A DNA stretch of 64,000 nt from Anaerolineales bacterium. Lineage in GTDB: Bacteria > Chloroflexota > Anaerolineae > Anaerolineales > Villigracilaceae. The notes under the pieces are model-generated. The model worked only from the letters and a program-made list of their open reading frames with translations. It was not told where the DNA came from and did no database searches. How positions within the stretch are numbered: the stretch's first letter is position 1; each line of letters opens with the position of its first letter. The position numbers and the translations under genes are program-made. Shown piece by piece: positions 52,103 to 60,806 of this stretch. The stretch is taken from NCBI GenBank assembly GCA_030583925.1, contig CP129482.1, positions 248,001 through 312,000 of the forward strand. Reading direction: 5' to 3'.

Positions 52103-52243
52103 ATGAAAAAGTCGAACAAATTTGGAGGCTGCATGACCATCCTGCTGGTGCTTATCCTTCTGCTCGCCGTATTCACGCTGTATTCCCAATGGGCGGCACA
52201 TACTCCCGCCTCGCTTGCTTTTTACGTTGTCCGCATGCATTGA
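52103..52243 (+). CDS. 46-aa membrane peptide
   Basis: AAGGAG stands 7 nt before ATG 52103. The 46 residues begin MKKSNKFGGCMT, contain one hydrophobic helix (ILLVLILLLAVFTLY) and end in VVRMH. It lies 42 bp after the CPBP gene and ends the plus-strand unit. No family was recognised. Confidence 0.6.
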   Translation: MKKSNKFGGCMTILLVLILLLAVFTLYSQWAAHTPASLAFYVVRMH

Positions 52244-52447
52244 CATTGGCTTGTACCGTTCGTTTATTTGTCTACTATTTCAACCAACACCAATTGAGAA
52301 AACATCTCTTCCCAAAATACCCTGTTCACCTTACCGACTTCGTTCACCCACTCAATTCGACACTCCCGAAAATTGATAATTGCCTTGTTTTTTCGTCCAG
52401 CGCATAAACGAAGGACAAAAAAATATTCGAAAATAATAGAAGCTCAG

Positions 52448-53161
52448 ATGAATAATTCATCTGACCGGATGGATACAATAATGAAATACTATAATCGCGC
52501 ATGGATGGATTACAGCAATCTTGTATTAATCGGTTCTTTACGCGAGGAAGACCTCCTTCCAACTAGATTAGGCAATATACTTCGCGCGAGCCAGCAATAT
52601 GGTGAAAACTATGGTCTACGTGCGGGAGTTCATTTGTGGTGTCATTTATCTGCGATATTGCATCAGAATATGGCAAGTGCCATTGAAGAAAAGAACAATG
52701 AAATTTTGTTCTGGTTGAATTCTTCTTTGCTTTCATTCATAACCGGCTTGATAACTTTCGGAGTCTGGGCTCTAGATCGTGTTGCCCTAATGCGCCAGCA
52801 AGATATTTCAAGTTATGCGAGTAATTATTGTCAAGAATATCTTATCCTGTCATTCGTCTTAGTAATTTTTGGTTATGCATTGTATAGTCTCTCTATACCG
52901 GCAGTCAAAAACATGTCCATTCTAATACGGTCAAGTTTTGATCTCTATAGGTTTGACTTGCTCAAACAATTAAACATCCCAATTCCTAAAACTCTTAATG
53001 AGGAGATAAGAATCTGGGTAAAAATTAGCGATTTCATTGTCACAGATGGAAATCTTGGGAAAATACCGTTAGATTTTCGGTACAGTTTGAGAGATGAATT
53101 GGTACCACAAAAGCAAAAAACGACAAAATCTTCAACAGGCAGATCGAAAAAGATAAGGTGA
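52448..53161 (+). CDS. AT-rich orphan membrane protein
   Basis: This protein of about 237 residues (262 from the Met at 52373) has two membrane helices (SSLLSFITGLITFGVWAL, EYLILSFVLVIFGYALYSL) and a basic C-terminus (KTTKSSTGRSKKIR). The start is uncertain because no good ribosome-binding site is seen. Its base composition and codon use are visibly more AT-rich than the neighbours, as is the flanking 300 bp. Transfer from another genome is likely, and no family was recognised. Confidence 0.55.
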   Translation: MNNSSDRMDTIMKYYNRAWMDYSNLVLIGSLREEDLLPTRLGNILRASQQYGENYGLRAGVHLWCHLSAILHQNMASAIEEKNNEILFWLNSSLLSFITGLITFGVWALDRVALMRQQDISSYASNYCQEYLILSFVLVIFGYALYSLSIPAVKNMSILIRSSFDLYRFDLLKQLNIPIPKTLNEEIRIWVKISDFIVTDGNLGKIPLDFRYSLRDELVPQKQKTTKSSTGRSKKIR

Positions 53162-53550
53162 TGATATTCGGAGGATAAACGATACGATTAATAATCATGG
53201 GTGTAAATAACTGCGATCTGAAATTTAGAACGAGTACTGCTTTTTCCGAGCATCCATCATCCGTCGTCTTTGGGTTAAGTAAATCTTCAGCATGATATAT
53301 CTGCAAGTTGGTTTCTTGTTTTTCTTCGACACTTCCCCTCCGATTCCCCTACGAACAACCCAAACGCTCACCGAGAATTAAAGTTCGCCTACCATTCTTT
53401 GGTACAATCCCGCCTCGTTTTAGAAAAATGGGGACGCAGACACTTGCACCGAACGCAAGTGCGGTGCAAACGCTGAAATCGCTGATTCAAAGGATTAAAT
53501 CTGCGTTTTCAGCGTGAATCAGCGTCCATAGAAGTAGAGGTTCTATCTGA
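53162..53550. other. AT-rich intergenic region
   Basis: This is about 390 bp with no gene I can support. It contains short repeats of the type ATCTGCG...CAGCGTGAATCAGCG near 53500, common in intergenic regions of these genomes. The first 150 bp share the AT-rich composition of the orphan gene. Confidence 0.4.
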
Positions 53551-54432
53551 ATGGAACTTGAACACAGTACGATCGAAACGAACGGTGTCCGCTTGCACGT
53601 CGTTCAGGCGGGACCGAAAAGCGGAATCCCTGTCATTCTCCTGCACGGCTTTCCAGAGTTTTGGTATGGATGGAGAAAGCAAATCCCCGCGTTGGTGAAT
53701 GCAGGATGCCGCGTCATCGTCCCTGACCAGCGCGGCTACAACCTGAGCGACAAACCGAAGGACAAAAAAGACTACGGCATTTTCACCCTCGTGGACGATG
53801 TGCTGGGCTTGATTCACGCGCTGGACTACGAAAAGGTCAACCTCGTAGGACACGATTGGGGCGGAGGCGTCGCGTGGACGTTCGCCATGACCCATCCGGA
53901 GAAATTACACAAACTCACAATTCTAAACTCGCCGCATCCGGCGGTGTATCTCAAATCCCTGAAACGCGACCCCGACCAGATCCGCCGCTCGTGGTATTGG
54001 CTGTTCTTCCAACTGCCGCGGCTTGCGGAAAAAATACTGTCGGCGAACGATTTTCGTGAGTTGATTCGCGCGTTGCGAAACTCTGCCAAGAAGCATACAT
54101 TTACCGACGCCGACATCGAAAAATACAAGGAAGCCTGGTCGCAACCCGGCGCAATCACATCCATGCTGAATTGGTATCGTGCCGCGTTTCAATTCCCGCC
54201 GAAGATGCCGGAGGATATGCGTGTCAAAGTCCGCACGTTGATGATGTGGGGGATGAAAGACTTCGCGCTCAGCCATCGTCTTGCGCGCCCGAGCATGGAC
54301 TATTGCGACGACAGGAACTTGATCCTCTTCCCCGAGTCCACGCATTGGGTACACCTCGACGCGGCGGACGAAGTGAATCACTATCTAATTGATTTTCTGC
54401 TGGATTCGATCACGAAGCGGGCGATAAAATAA
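53551..54432 (+). CDS. Epoxide-hydrolase-like alpha/beta hydrolase
   Basis: This 293-residue hydrolase belongs to the epoxide hydrolase/haloalkane-dehalogenase-like group. HGFPEFWYGWRKQIP is the oxyanion loop, GHDWGGGVAW carries the nucleophilic Asp rather than Ser, and FPESTHWVHLDAADEVN carries the catalytic His. It is transcribed alone on the plus strand and ends at a bidirectional terminator shared with the kinase operon. The substrate is unknown. Confidence 0.88.
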   Translation: MELEHSTIETNGVRLHVVQAGPKSGIPVILLHGFPEFWYGWRKQIPALVNAGCRVIVPDQRGYNLSDKPKDKKDYGIFTLVDDVLGLIHALDYEKVNLVGHDWGGGVAWTFAMTHPEKLHKLTILNSPHPAVYLKSLKRDPDQIRRSWYWLFFQLPRLAEKILSANDFRELIRALRNSAKKHTFTDADIEKYKEAWSQPGAITSMLNWYRAAFQFPPKMPEDMRVKVRTLMMWGMKDFALSHRLARPSMDYCDDRNLILFPESTHWVHLDAADEVNHYLIDFLLDSITKRAIK

Positions 54433-54585
54433 AATGCTCATCCGTCTTTAACGGAAGATCATAAAATCTTCGCCACAGATTTCACAAATTCGCACGGACT
54501 TTAAAAAATCGGTAAAATCTGTGGAATCAGTGGCTAAATCTCTTCTGCCTTTTCATTCATCTCGTCAGAAGCGGGAGAACCATAA

Positions 54586-54615
54586 AAAACGGCGACTCAT
54601 CCGAGTCGCCGTTTT
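54586..54615. terminator. Bidirectional intrinsic terminator
   Basis: AAAACGGCGACTC-ATCC-GAGTCGCCGTTTT is a perfect 13-bp stem with a 4-nt loop (54586-54615), with A and T runs at its two ends. It lies between the convergent epoxide-hydrolase and Ser/Thr kinase genes and would terminate both. Confidence 0.85.
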
Positions 54616-54630
54616 GCAATACAACAAAGT

Positions 54631-56250
54631 TTATGGGCTTGGCGGCAGGTCCACACAATTGCCGCTTTCGAGTCCGTTTAATGAATGGTTACTGCTTGCC
54701 ACGCGGGCACACATTTGGGTCGCCGCGGCGGGCTTGTCCGAAACGCGGTAGCCGGTGAATGGTCGCGGTCCGCCGTACAAGATCCACGGACCCGAACCCG
54801 GCGAGCCGGCGTTTTCCACCGGCACCGTGTTGAAGAAAAAGTGGATGTGCATACCGGGCAGCGATTCGGTGAACTCGAACGTCTCGTATTCGACAACATA
54901 GCGGTTGTTCGCGTCGATCGTGATCGAATTGATCCGCACGTACGGACCCGGTGGGAGCGCTTCCGTCGGCGTCGCTGCGGGCGTATCGGTCACGCTCAAG
55001 GTTGGGGATTCAACGATCGCCAGCGGCGCTTCGGTCGCGGCTTGTGGTTGAGTCGGCGGGTTGGTGGGCTCACCTGTCAGTGCTGGACTATTGAACAACT
55101 GGCTGACCAGATAACCTCCTCCAACCAAGAGACAAAGCAGAAAGATAGCCACGCCCGCGATGATCGGAACCATACTGCGCGACTTCGCCTTTGGCGGCGC
55201 GGTTTGCGGCGTTGAATACGGAGTCTGTTGCGGCGCGCTCTCGACCATCGTCCCTTTGTATGCGGGCTGGGGACTACTTTCCACCACGGTTCCTCTCGGA
55301 ACTGCAACGGGTTCAACGGTGGTGGCTTTCGCGCCCTTCATCATTGTCGGCGTTTCTTCTACCATCGTCGAGCGCGCCGAAGGGATGGGACCCGCGGCGC
55401 GTCCAGCCAGCGCGTTGCGTAACGCAGCCGCCATTTGTGCGGCGGTTTGGTATCTATCGTTCGGATCTTTCGCCAGCGCCTTGTTGATGATCGCCACGAG
55501 GCTATCCGGCACATCCGGGTTGAGTTTCTGCGGGTTTGGCACCGGATCGTTGATGTGCATCATCATCAACGTCATGGCTGAATCGGCTTCGAAGGGCGGA
55601 TGTCCGCTGACCATTTCGAACAACGTCACGCCGAGCGAATAAATATCCGTGCGGCGGTCCGGTTGCTCGCCTTTGATCTGCTCCGGCGACATGTACATCG
55701 CTGTTCCCACGACCGCGCCGGTGGCGGTGTGTCGTTGGCTTCCGACGATCTTCGCGATGCCGAAATCCATGAGGATGACCTGACCAAGCGTGTTCAGCAT
55801 CAGGTTGGCAGGTTTGATGTCGCGGTGAATCATCCCGCGCTGATGGGCGTAATCCACCGCATCGCAGGCGCTCGCCATGTATTCCATTGCTTTGGTGGGA
55901 GAAAGTTTCCGTCCGCTATCGTTGAGCCGCTTGAGGTGATCCTGAATCGTTTCGCCCGGCACGAACTCCAAGACCATGTAATACAGGTCGAGATCGTCAT
56001 CCTTGTTGAAATCATGCACTTGGATGATGCCGTGATGCCGCAACTGAGCCACCCCGGCGGCTTCCTCTTCGAACCGTTTGACGAAATCCGGGTCGGTGGA
56101 TAGGTGCGGGTGAATGACCTTGATCGCCACCACGCGCTTCAAGTTAGGGTCGGTGGCTTTGTACACCGCCGACATGCCGCCTTGCCCAAGCATCTCCTCG
56201 ATAACGTAGCGTTTGCCGAGGGTCTTTCCGATCAATGAAGATTTAGCCAT
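54631..56250 (-). CDS. Membrane Ser/Thr protein kinase (PknB-like)
   Basis: This 539-residue kinase has the catalytic domain in the first 270 residues: GQGGMSAVYKATDPN, AIKVIHPH, HRDIKPANLMLN, LMDFGIAKI and SLGVTLFEMVSG. A juxtamembrane linker carries four T-x-V-E motifs (STMVEE, ATTVEP, GTVVES, GTMVES). A membrane helix (IIAGVAIFLLCLLVGGGYLV) and an outer domain of about 110 residues with a Pro/Thr linker follow. It is the last gene of the FHA-ABC, lipoprotein, kinase operon. The four motifs could be FHA docking sites once phosphorylated. Confidence 0.92.
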   Translation of the reverse strand: MAKSSLIGKTLGKRYVIEEMLGQGGMSAVYKATDPNLKRVVAIKVIHPHLSTDPDFVKRFEEEAAGVAQLRHHGIIQVHDFNKDDDLDLYYMVLEFVPGETIQDHLKRLNDSGRKLSPTKAMEYMASACDAVDYAHQRGMIHRDIKPANLMLNTLGQVILMDFGIAKIVGSQRHTATGAVVGTAMYMSPEQIKGEQPDRRTDIYSLGVTLFEMVSGHPPFEADSAMTLMMMHINDPVPNPQKLNPDVPDSLVAIINKALAKDPNDRYQTAAQMAAALRNALAGRAAGPIPSARSTMVEETPTMMKGAKATTVEPVAVPRGTVVESSPQPAYKGTMVESAPQQTPYSTPQTAPPKAKSRSMVPIIAGVAIFLLCLLVGGGYLVSQLFNSPALTGEPTNPPTQPQAATEAPLAIVESPTLSVTDTPAATPTEALPPGPYVRINSITIDANNRYVVEYETFEFTESLPGMHIHFFFNTVPVENAGSPGSGPWILYGGPRPFTGYRVSDKPAAATQMCARVASSNHSLNGLESGNCVDLPPSP

Positions 56251-56415
56251 TTCATTCTCTCCAAAATGAAAACTGCGCTGTCGTCGGATGATTCCGAACG
56301 CATTCTTTCATGATAACACAAATCGTTTTTTGGATTTGCCCCGCTTCTGTTCATATGGTAATTGAACTACCGCATGAACGCCCGCCGCAGCGCGATATAT
56401 TGTCTCGCGTTACGG

Positions 56416-57390
56416 CTATTGCCCGATCAAATACAGCCAACCGTTATCGAACTGGCATTGCGTCTTGCGCCCCGATTCGCTCAACGCCACCATGGCGATA
56501 AATCCTTTTTCAAAGATCTTGTCCGATTTTTTATATGCCTGCAAGCGCTGTTGGTATTGATATTGCATCTGGCTGACGACATTGTCGTATTCAGCCTTGT
56601 TCTGGTTGTATTGCGCCATCGCTTGGGGATCGTTATTGGCGGGGCGTTCCGGCTCCGGCGGCAGGATGGGAAGCTTGGGCGGCTGGGTCGGGTCCACTTC
56701 ACCGATCAGCGTGTCGTTGGTGTAGATGTAGAACGTGGTGCCGCGCCCGACAACGGTCAAGCGGTTGGTGGCTAGGTTTTCCCAACTGAAACTTTTATCC
56801 TTGTAACGCGCGTAGATATCCTGATACGTAACCACTTCGCCGTTCGCCATCGTCGCGAACAACACGTGTCCGCTTGCCACGCGGGTCATGATGACCATGT
56901 ATTGATTCAACGCGGCAGTGTTCCCGTCCGAACGCAGGACGAACCCGCAACCGGCGATACTGCCCACAATATCCCACGTGATGTCCATCGAAACGACGAA
57001 ATCTGCCGCGACCGTTCCGATGAAATAATTGATGTATTCGAATTGACGATAACCGGACGCGTCGAGCGTGACGGGAGGGTGGACCCAGCCTAGCCGCCCC
57101 TCCGCCGGGTCAACGCCGTATTTTGGCAGTTCCGCCAGCCGCGGCGCGAACGCCTCGGCGGTGGCGGTCAGTTGCGCTGGTTTGGATTGACTCTCGGCGA
57201 TCGCTTGCGCGGTCTGCGCGGCGGAGTCTGCGGCTTGTCCTTGCGAGGCTTCCGCGGTGCCGGTCGCCAGCACCGACGTGCTGATCGCCTGGGCGGTGAG
57301 GTCCGCCGACGATGGACCCGAGCCAACTCCACAGGCGAGAGAAGCGATTGTCAAAACGAGGAAAAAGGCTAAAAGCCGGTAGGTCCGCAT
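56416..57390 (-). CDS. Lipoprotein with coiled-coil tail
   Basis: This is a 324-residue lipoprotein with lipobox in IASLACGVG, an Ala/Thr-rich linker (AESQSKPAQLTATAEAFAP), a globular middle resembling a lectin/LamG-type jelly roll (DIVGSIAGCGFVLRSDG) and a C-terminal coiled coil. The latter begins LPPEPERPANNDP and runs through YNQNKAEYDNVVSQMQ. The same Pro-rich plus coil module occurs in the extracytoplasmic loop of the FHA-ABC transporter. Its start lies 4 bp after the transporter stop, so the two are co-translated. Confidence 0.75.
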   Translation of the reverse strand: MRTYRLLAFFLVLTIASLACGVGSGPSSADLTAQAISTSVLATGTAEASQGQAADSAAQTAQAIAESQSKPAQLTATAEAFAPRLAELPKYGVDPAEGRLGWVHPPVTLDASGYRQFEYINYFIGTVAADFVVSMDITWDIVGSIAGCGFVLRSDGNTAALNQYMVIMTRVASGHVLFATMANGEVVTYQDIYARYKDKSFSWENLATNRLTVVGRGTTFYIYTNDTLIGEVDPTQPPKLPILPPEPERPANNDPQAMAQYNQNKAEYDNVVSQMQYQYQQRLQAYKKSDKIFEKGFIAMVALSESGRKTQCQFDNGWLYLIGQ

Positions 57391-57394
57391 GGGG

Positions 57395-60300
57395 TTAGAT
57401 CACATCTTTCCGTTTTTGCAGATATAAAATGGCAACGAAGAGGACCAAGCAGATAAAGCCCTGCACAACCCACGTGAAGCCGACCTTGCCATAATACGCG
57501 ACCGTGTCTTGCTTGTCCACGTACATGAACGGGAAGTTGCTGTAGAAATTTCTTACCACGCCCTCGGCCGGCGCGACCGCCACTTGCAGTTCGGCGCGTT
57601 TCGTTTCGTAAGAGACGCGGTCTTTTTGATATTGCTCGACTTGCAACTTGTAGGCATTGATCTCCGCTTCGTATGCCTGTAATTTTGCGAAGAACTCCGC
57701 CATGGCGATGTTATCGGATTGGTTTTCCGGTTCGACCGGACGGACAGGCTCGGGAGGCAGGGGTGGAGGTTCCACCGGGAGAGGTTCGTCTATCGCCGCG
57801 ATCTTGAACTTGCCCAACCCCGGATGATTGCACGATTCTTCTTTGAGCATGTTGACGCCCATGCACAGACAGCCCTGCGCCAATTTATCTTCGATGGTCA
57901 TCGCGTTCTGCACATCCGAAGGAAGTTTCCAGCATACATCGCGGGCAACATCCGAGCCGGGTCCCGTGATGCTCATCAACGCCTCGAACGCCCAGCGCGT
58001 GGAGGTGAACGAGGTGATGAAGCCCGGCACGGGAATCAACGCGCCGCCCAGCACGATCTGCGGCAGCATGAGGATGATCACCATCAGCGGCGCGGAACTG
58101 GCGTTCGGCGCGAGCGCGGAGGCGAAGAGTCCCAGCATCATTCCGGCGAGCGTGGCGAGCGTCATCGTGATGTAGATCTGCGCGAACTCCAGCGCGCCGC
58201 CGGGCATTTTGAACGCCAGGTAATGTACGATGGTATACGCTGCCGCCTGATAAAAAGCCAGCAGAGCCGCCACCCAGATCTTCGACATCACGTAGGGCAA
58301 TATTTTCAAGTTGACGAGTCTTTCCCGTCGGTAGATATCCGCTTCTTTGACGATCTCGCGCATTTGCGAGATGCCGCCTACCATCACGCCGTAGATGGTC
58401 ATGAGGAACAAGGTGATCATCACCCGCGCGATATCGCCGTCTTGGAAACTGAACGGATCGCGCCCCATGACGGCGGATAACACCACGTCGAGCAGACTCA
58501 CCAGCGGGGCGGTCGCAAGCATCAGCCCGAGGGCGAATTTGTCGCGCGTGAGAATTTTGATGTTCCGCGCCGAAAGCACGAAGAATTGTTTGAGCGACGA
58601 AACTTTCCTTGCGTTGACTTTCGCCGCAGGTTGCGGCTTTCGCCCGGCATCTTGAACCGTCGGCGCGCCTTCGGGGGAGAGTTTCCCGGCGAGCGGCTTG
58701 ACGACATACTCCTGATACGCTTTGCTCTCGCGGTACCGCTGTGCCCATTCCGGCGCTTTGCCTTTGCTTTGGTCGTCAAGGATGGCGTAAATTTCGTCGA
58801 ACTCGATCTTGCCGGCGCGGCGGTCGCGTTCGGAGCGGTGTTTATCGAAGTATGCCAGCGCTTCATCCGGTGGACCGAACCATGCGAGGTAGCCGCCGCG
58901 TGCGAGAAAGATCACTTTATCGGCGAGCATCACGTTTTTCGTGGCGTGTGTGATGAGGATGATCGTGCGCCCCTGATCAGCGAGACGGCGCATGAGTTGC
59001 ATGAGCGCGGTCTCGGTGCCCGGGTCGAGACCGGAGGTCGGCTCATCGAGGAAGAAAAGACCGGGTTTGGTGAGCAGTTCGACCCCGATGGAGACGCGTT
59101 TTTGTTGTCCGCCGCTCAAGCCGCTGATCTGCACATCCTTGCGATGGGTGAGGTCGAGGTCCGCAAGCACTTCCATCACGCGTTTGTGGCGTTCTTCCTT
59201 CGAGGTGTCTGCGGGCATACGCAACTGCGCCGCGTAATCCAACGCTTGATAGACCGTCAACTCCATGTGGATGATGTCTTTTTGCGGCACGAAGCCGATC
59301 TCGTTGCGGATCGAGTCGAAGTGGGTGTAAATGTCCGTATCGTTGACGAAAACTTTAGATGGCGGCGTGGCAGGACGATAGCCCGCCACCGCGTCCACGA
59401 ACGTGGATTTACCTCCGCCGCTTTGCCCGACCACGACGATGAATTCGCGCGGCTTGAATGCCACCGAAATATTTTGCAGAATATTCAGGTCTTTTCGCAC
59501 CCATTTGTTCAACCCAACCACATCTACTTTCAGCCCCTTGCTGTCGTCGAACTGGGCGAGTTGATCTGTGCCTAGAACGAAGCGATATTGCCCGATGCGC
59601 ACCGTGTCGTTCGGTTTCAGCCAGAGCGAACCGTCCACTTTTTCGCCGTTGACGAACACGCCGTTGGAACTCCGCAGGTCTTCGATACGATAGCGTTGAC
59701 CGACTTTTTGCACTTGCGCGTGGAAGCGCGAGATGTTCGGCGAGGGCAGCACAACGTCGTTGCTGGGGTCGCGTCCGATCTGGATCAGGTTCTTCTCGCC
59801 GAAGACGATGTCGCGTTCCAGTTGCTGCGAGGCTTCCGCTGGCGCGTCGTAAGCGAGCGTGACCATCACGCCGGGATCTTGTCCGCCGATGCGCAATACG
59901 TCGCTGTGACGTAGCTCGCGCGAACCTTCGAGTTGGCGTCCCTCGAAGAAAACCGGGTTCTTCGCCTCCGGCAGGATAGTCAGCTTGTATCCGCCTTCGC
60001 TTGCCTGTTCGATGCGCGCATGGTGACCCGAAACGATGGGCGAAGGGATGGCGATGTCGTTGTCTTCGAGGCGTCCGAGGGTATAGGTTGAACGCGTCAA
60101 CGGATAATTTTTGGGGTTTTCACCAGCGATGGTGACGATCAACTGCCGCGGACCAGCTTTGACCGGGATGACCGGTTCATCCCCGATGGTGGTCTGCATC
60201 ACATGCGAGGGCGCGGAAGGCATCGGCGTGGGTGGGCGCATGGCGGTTTTCCCCGCTTCTGCGGCTTCCTCTTCGACGGGCGTGGAATATCTCAGCGTGA

Positions 60301-60589
60301 TCGCCTGCCCAAGCCGAACTTCGTCGCCGTGTTGGAGTTTGCGCCGCCCGATCAACCGGTCGCCGTTGACGAATGTGCCGTTGCTGGAGCCGAGGTCTTC
60401 GATGATGTATCCATCGCCTTCCAGCATCACGCGCGCGTGGCGGCGCGAGACCGCTGGCGTGGCGATGACGATGTCCACGCCGTCGTCGCGGCCGATCACG
60501 TACTCCGAGCGGACTAATTCAAATTCTTTGGGAGGGGCGCTGCTTTGGGCGTTGACTAAAGTCAACTTGAAACTGCCTGATGTGGTCAC
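57395..60589 (-). CDS. FHA-domain ABCG-type transporter
   Basis: This 1064-residue half-transporter begins with three FHA domains: residues about 25-100 (EDLGSSNGTFVNG), a degenerate one at about 165-235 (VSGHHARIEQ, no SNG motif), and about 265-345 (EDLRSSNGVFVNG). The ABC domain has Walker A GQSGGGKSTFVDAV, signature SGGQQKRVSIGVE and Walker B LFFLDEPTSGLDPG, then ABC2 membrane helices. Between the last helices a Pro-rich segment and coiled coil lie outside the membrane. The plan resembles Rv1747 of mycobacteria, which is regulated by the neighbouring kinase PknF. Confidence 0.92.
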   Translation of the reverse strand: MTTSGSFKLTLVNAQSSAPPKEFELVRSEYVIGRDDGVDIVIATPAVSRRHARVMLEGDGYIIEDLGSSNGTFVNGDRLIGRRKLQHGDEVRLGQAITLRYSTPVEEEAAEAGKTAMRPPTPMPSAPSHVMQTTIGDEPVIPVKAGPRQLIVTIAGENPKNYPLTRSTYTLGRLEDNDIAIPSPIVSGHHARIEQASEGGYKLTILPEAKNPVFFEGRQLEGSRELRHSDVLRIGGQDPGVMVTLAYDAPAEASQQLERDIVFGEKNLIQIGRDPSNDVVLPSPNISRFHAQVQKVGQRYRIEDLRSSNGVFVNGEKVDGSLWLKPNDTVRIGQYRFVLGTDQLAQFDDSKGLKVDVVGLNKWVRKDLNILQNISVAFKPREFIVVVGQSGGGKSTFVDAVAGYRPATPPSKVFVNDTDIYTHFDSIRNEIGFVPQKDIIHMELTVYQALDYAAQLRMPADTSKEERHKRVMEVLADLDLTHRKDVQISGLSGGQQKRVSIGVELLTKPGLFFLDEPTSGLDPGTETALMQLMRRLADQGRTIILITHATKNVMLADKVIFLARGGYLAWFGPPDEALAYFDKHRSERDRRAGKIEFDEIYAILDDQSKGKAPEWAQRYRESKAYQEYVVKPLAGKLSPEGAPTVQDAGRKPQPAAKVNARKVSSLKQFFVLSARNIKILTRDKFALGLMLATAPLVSLLDVVLSAVMGRDPFSFQDGDIARVMITLFLMTIYGVMVGGISQMREIVKEADIYRRERLVNLKILPYVMSKIWVAALLAFYQAAAYTIVHYLAFKMPGGALEFAQIYITMTLATLAGMMLGLFASALAPNASSAPLMVIILMLPQIVLGGALIPVPGFITSFTSTRWAFEALMSITGPGSDVARDVCWKLPSDVQNAMTIEDKLAQGCLCMGVNMLKEESCNHPGLGKFKIAAIDEPLPVEPPPLPPEPVRPVEPENQSDNIAMAEFFAKLQAYEAEINAYKLQVEQYQKDRVSYETKRAELQVAVAPAEGVVRNFYSNFPFMYVDKQDTVAYYGKVGFTWVVQGFICLVLFVAILYLQKRKDVI

Positions 60590-60806
60590 GGGTCTGTTCC
60601 TTGTGTGCTGATATGGTTTCGACAGACGATCAGTTCCAAAAATAAAAAATTCTTCCTGTTTCCGCCCTCGATTCCAGACCTACCGCTGGACAATGAAAAG
60701 ATTATACGGTTGCGAAAGAGGTGTGTCAAGGAAACTTTTGGGCTGTGAAGCGAGCCATGCTTTTATGATATAACATGAAATCAATCGGATACCGAAGGTC
60801 GAATTT

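Noticed and set aside
58586..59575. 329-codon plus-strand ORF opposite the FHA-ABC transporter
   Set aside because: It is antisense to a clearly coding gene with FHA and ABC motifs, shows no family features and has no ribosome-binding site; long antisense ORFs are expected in GC-rich coding sequence.
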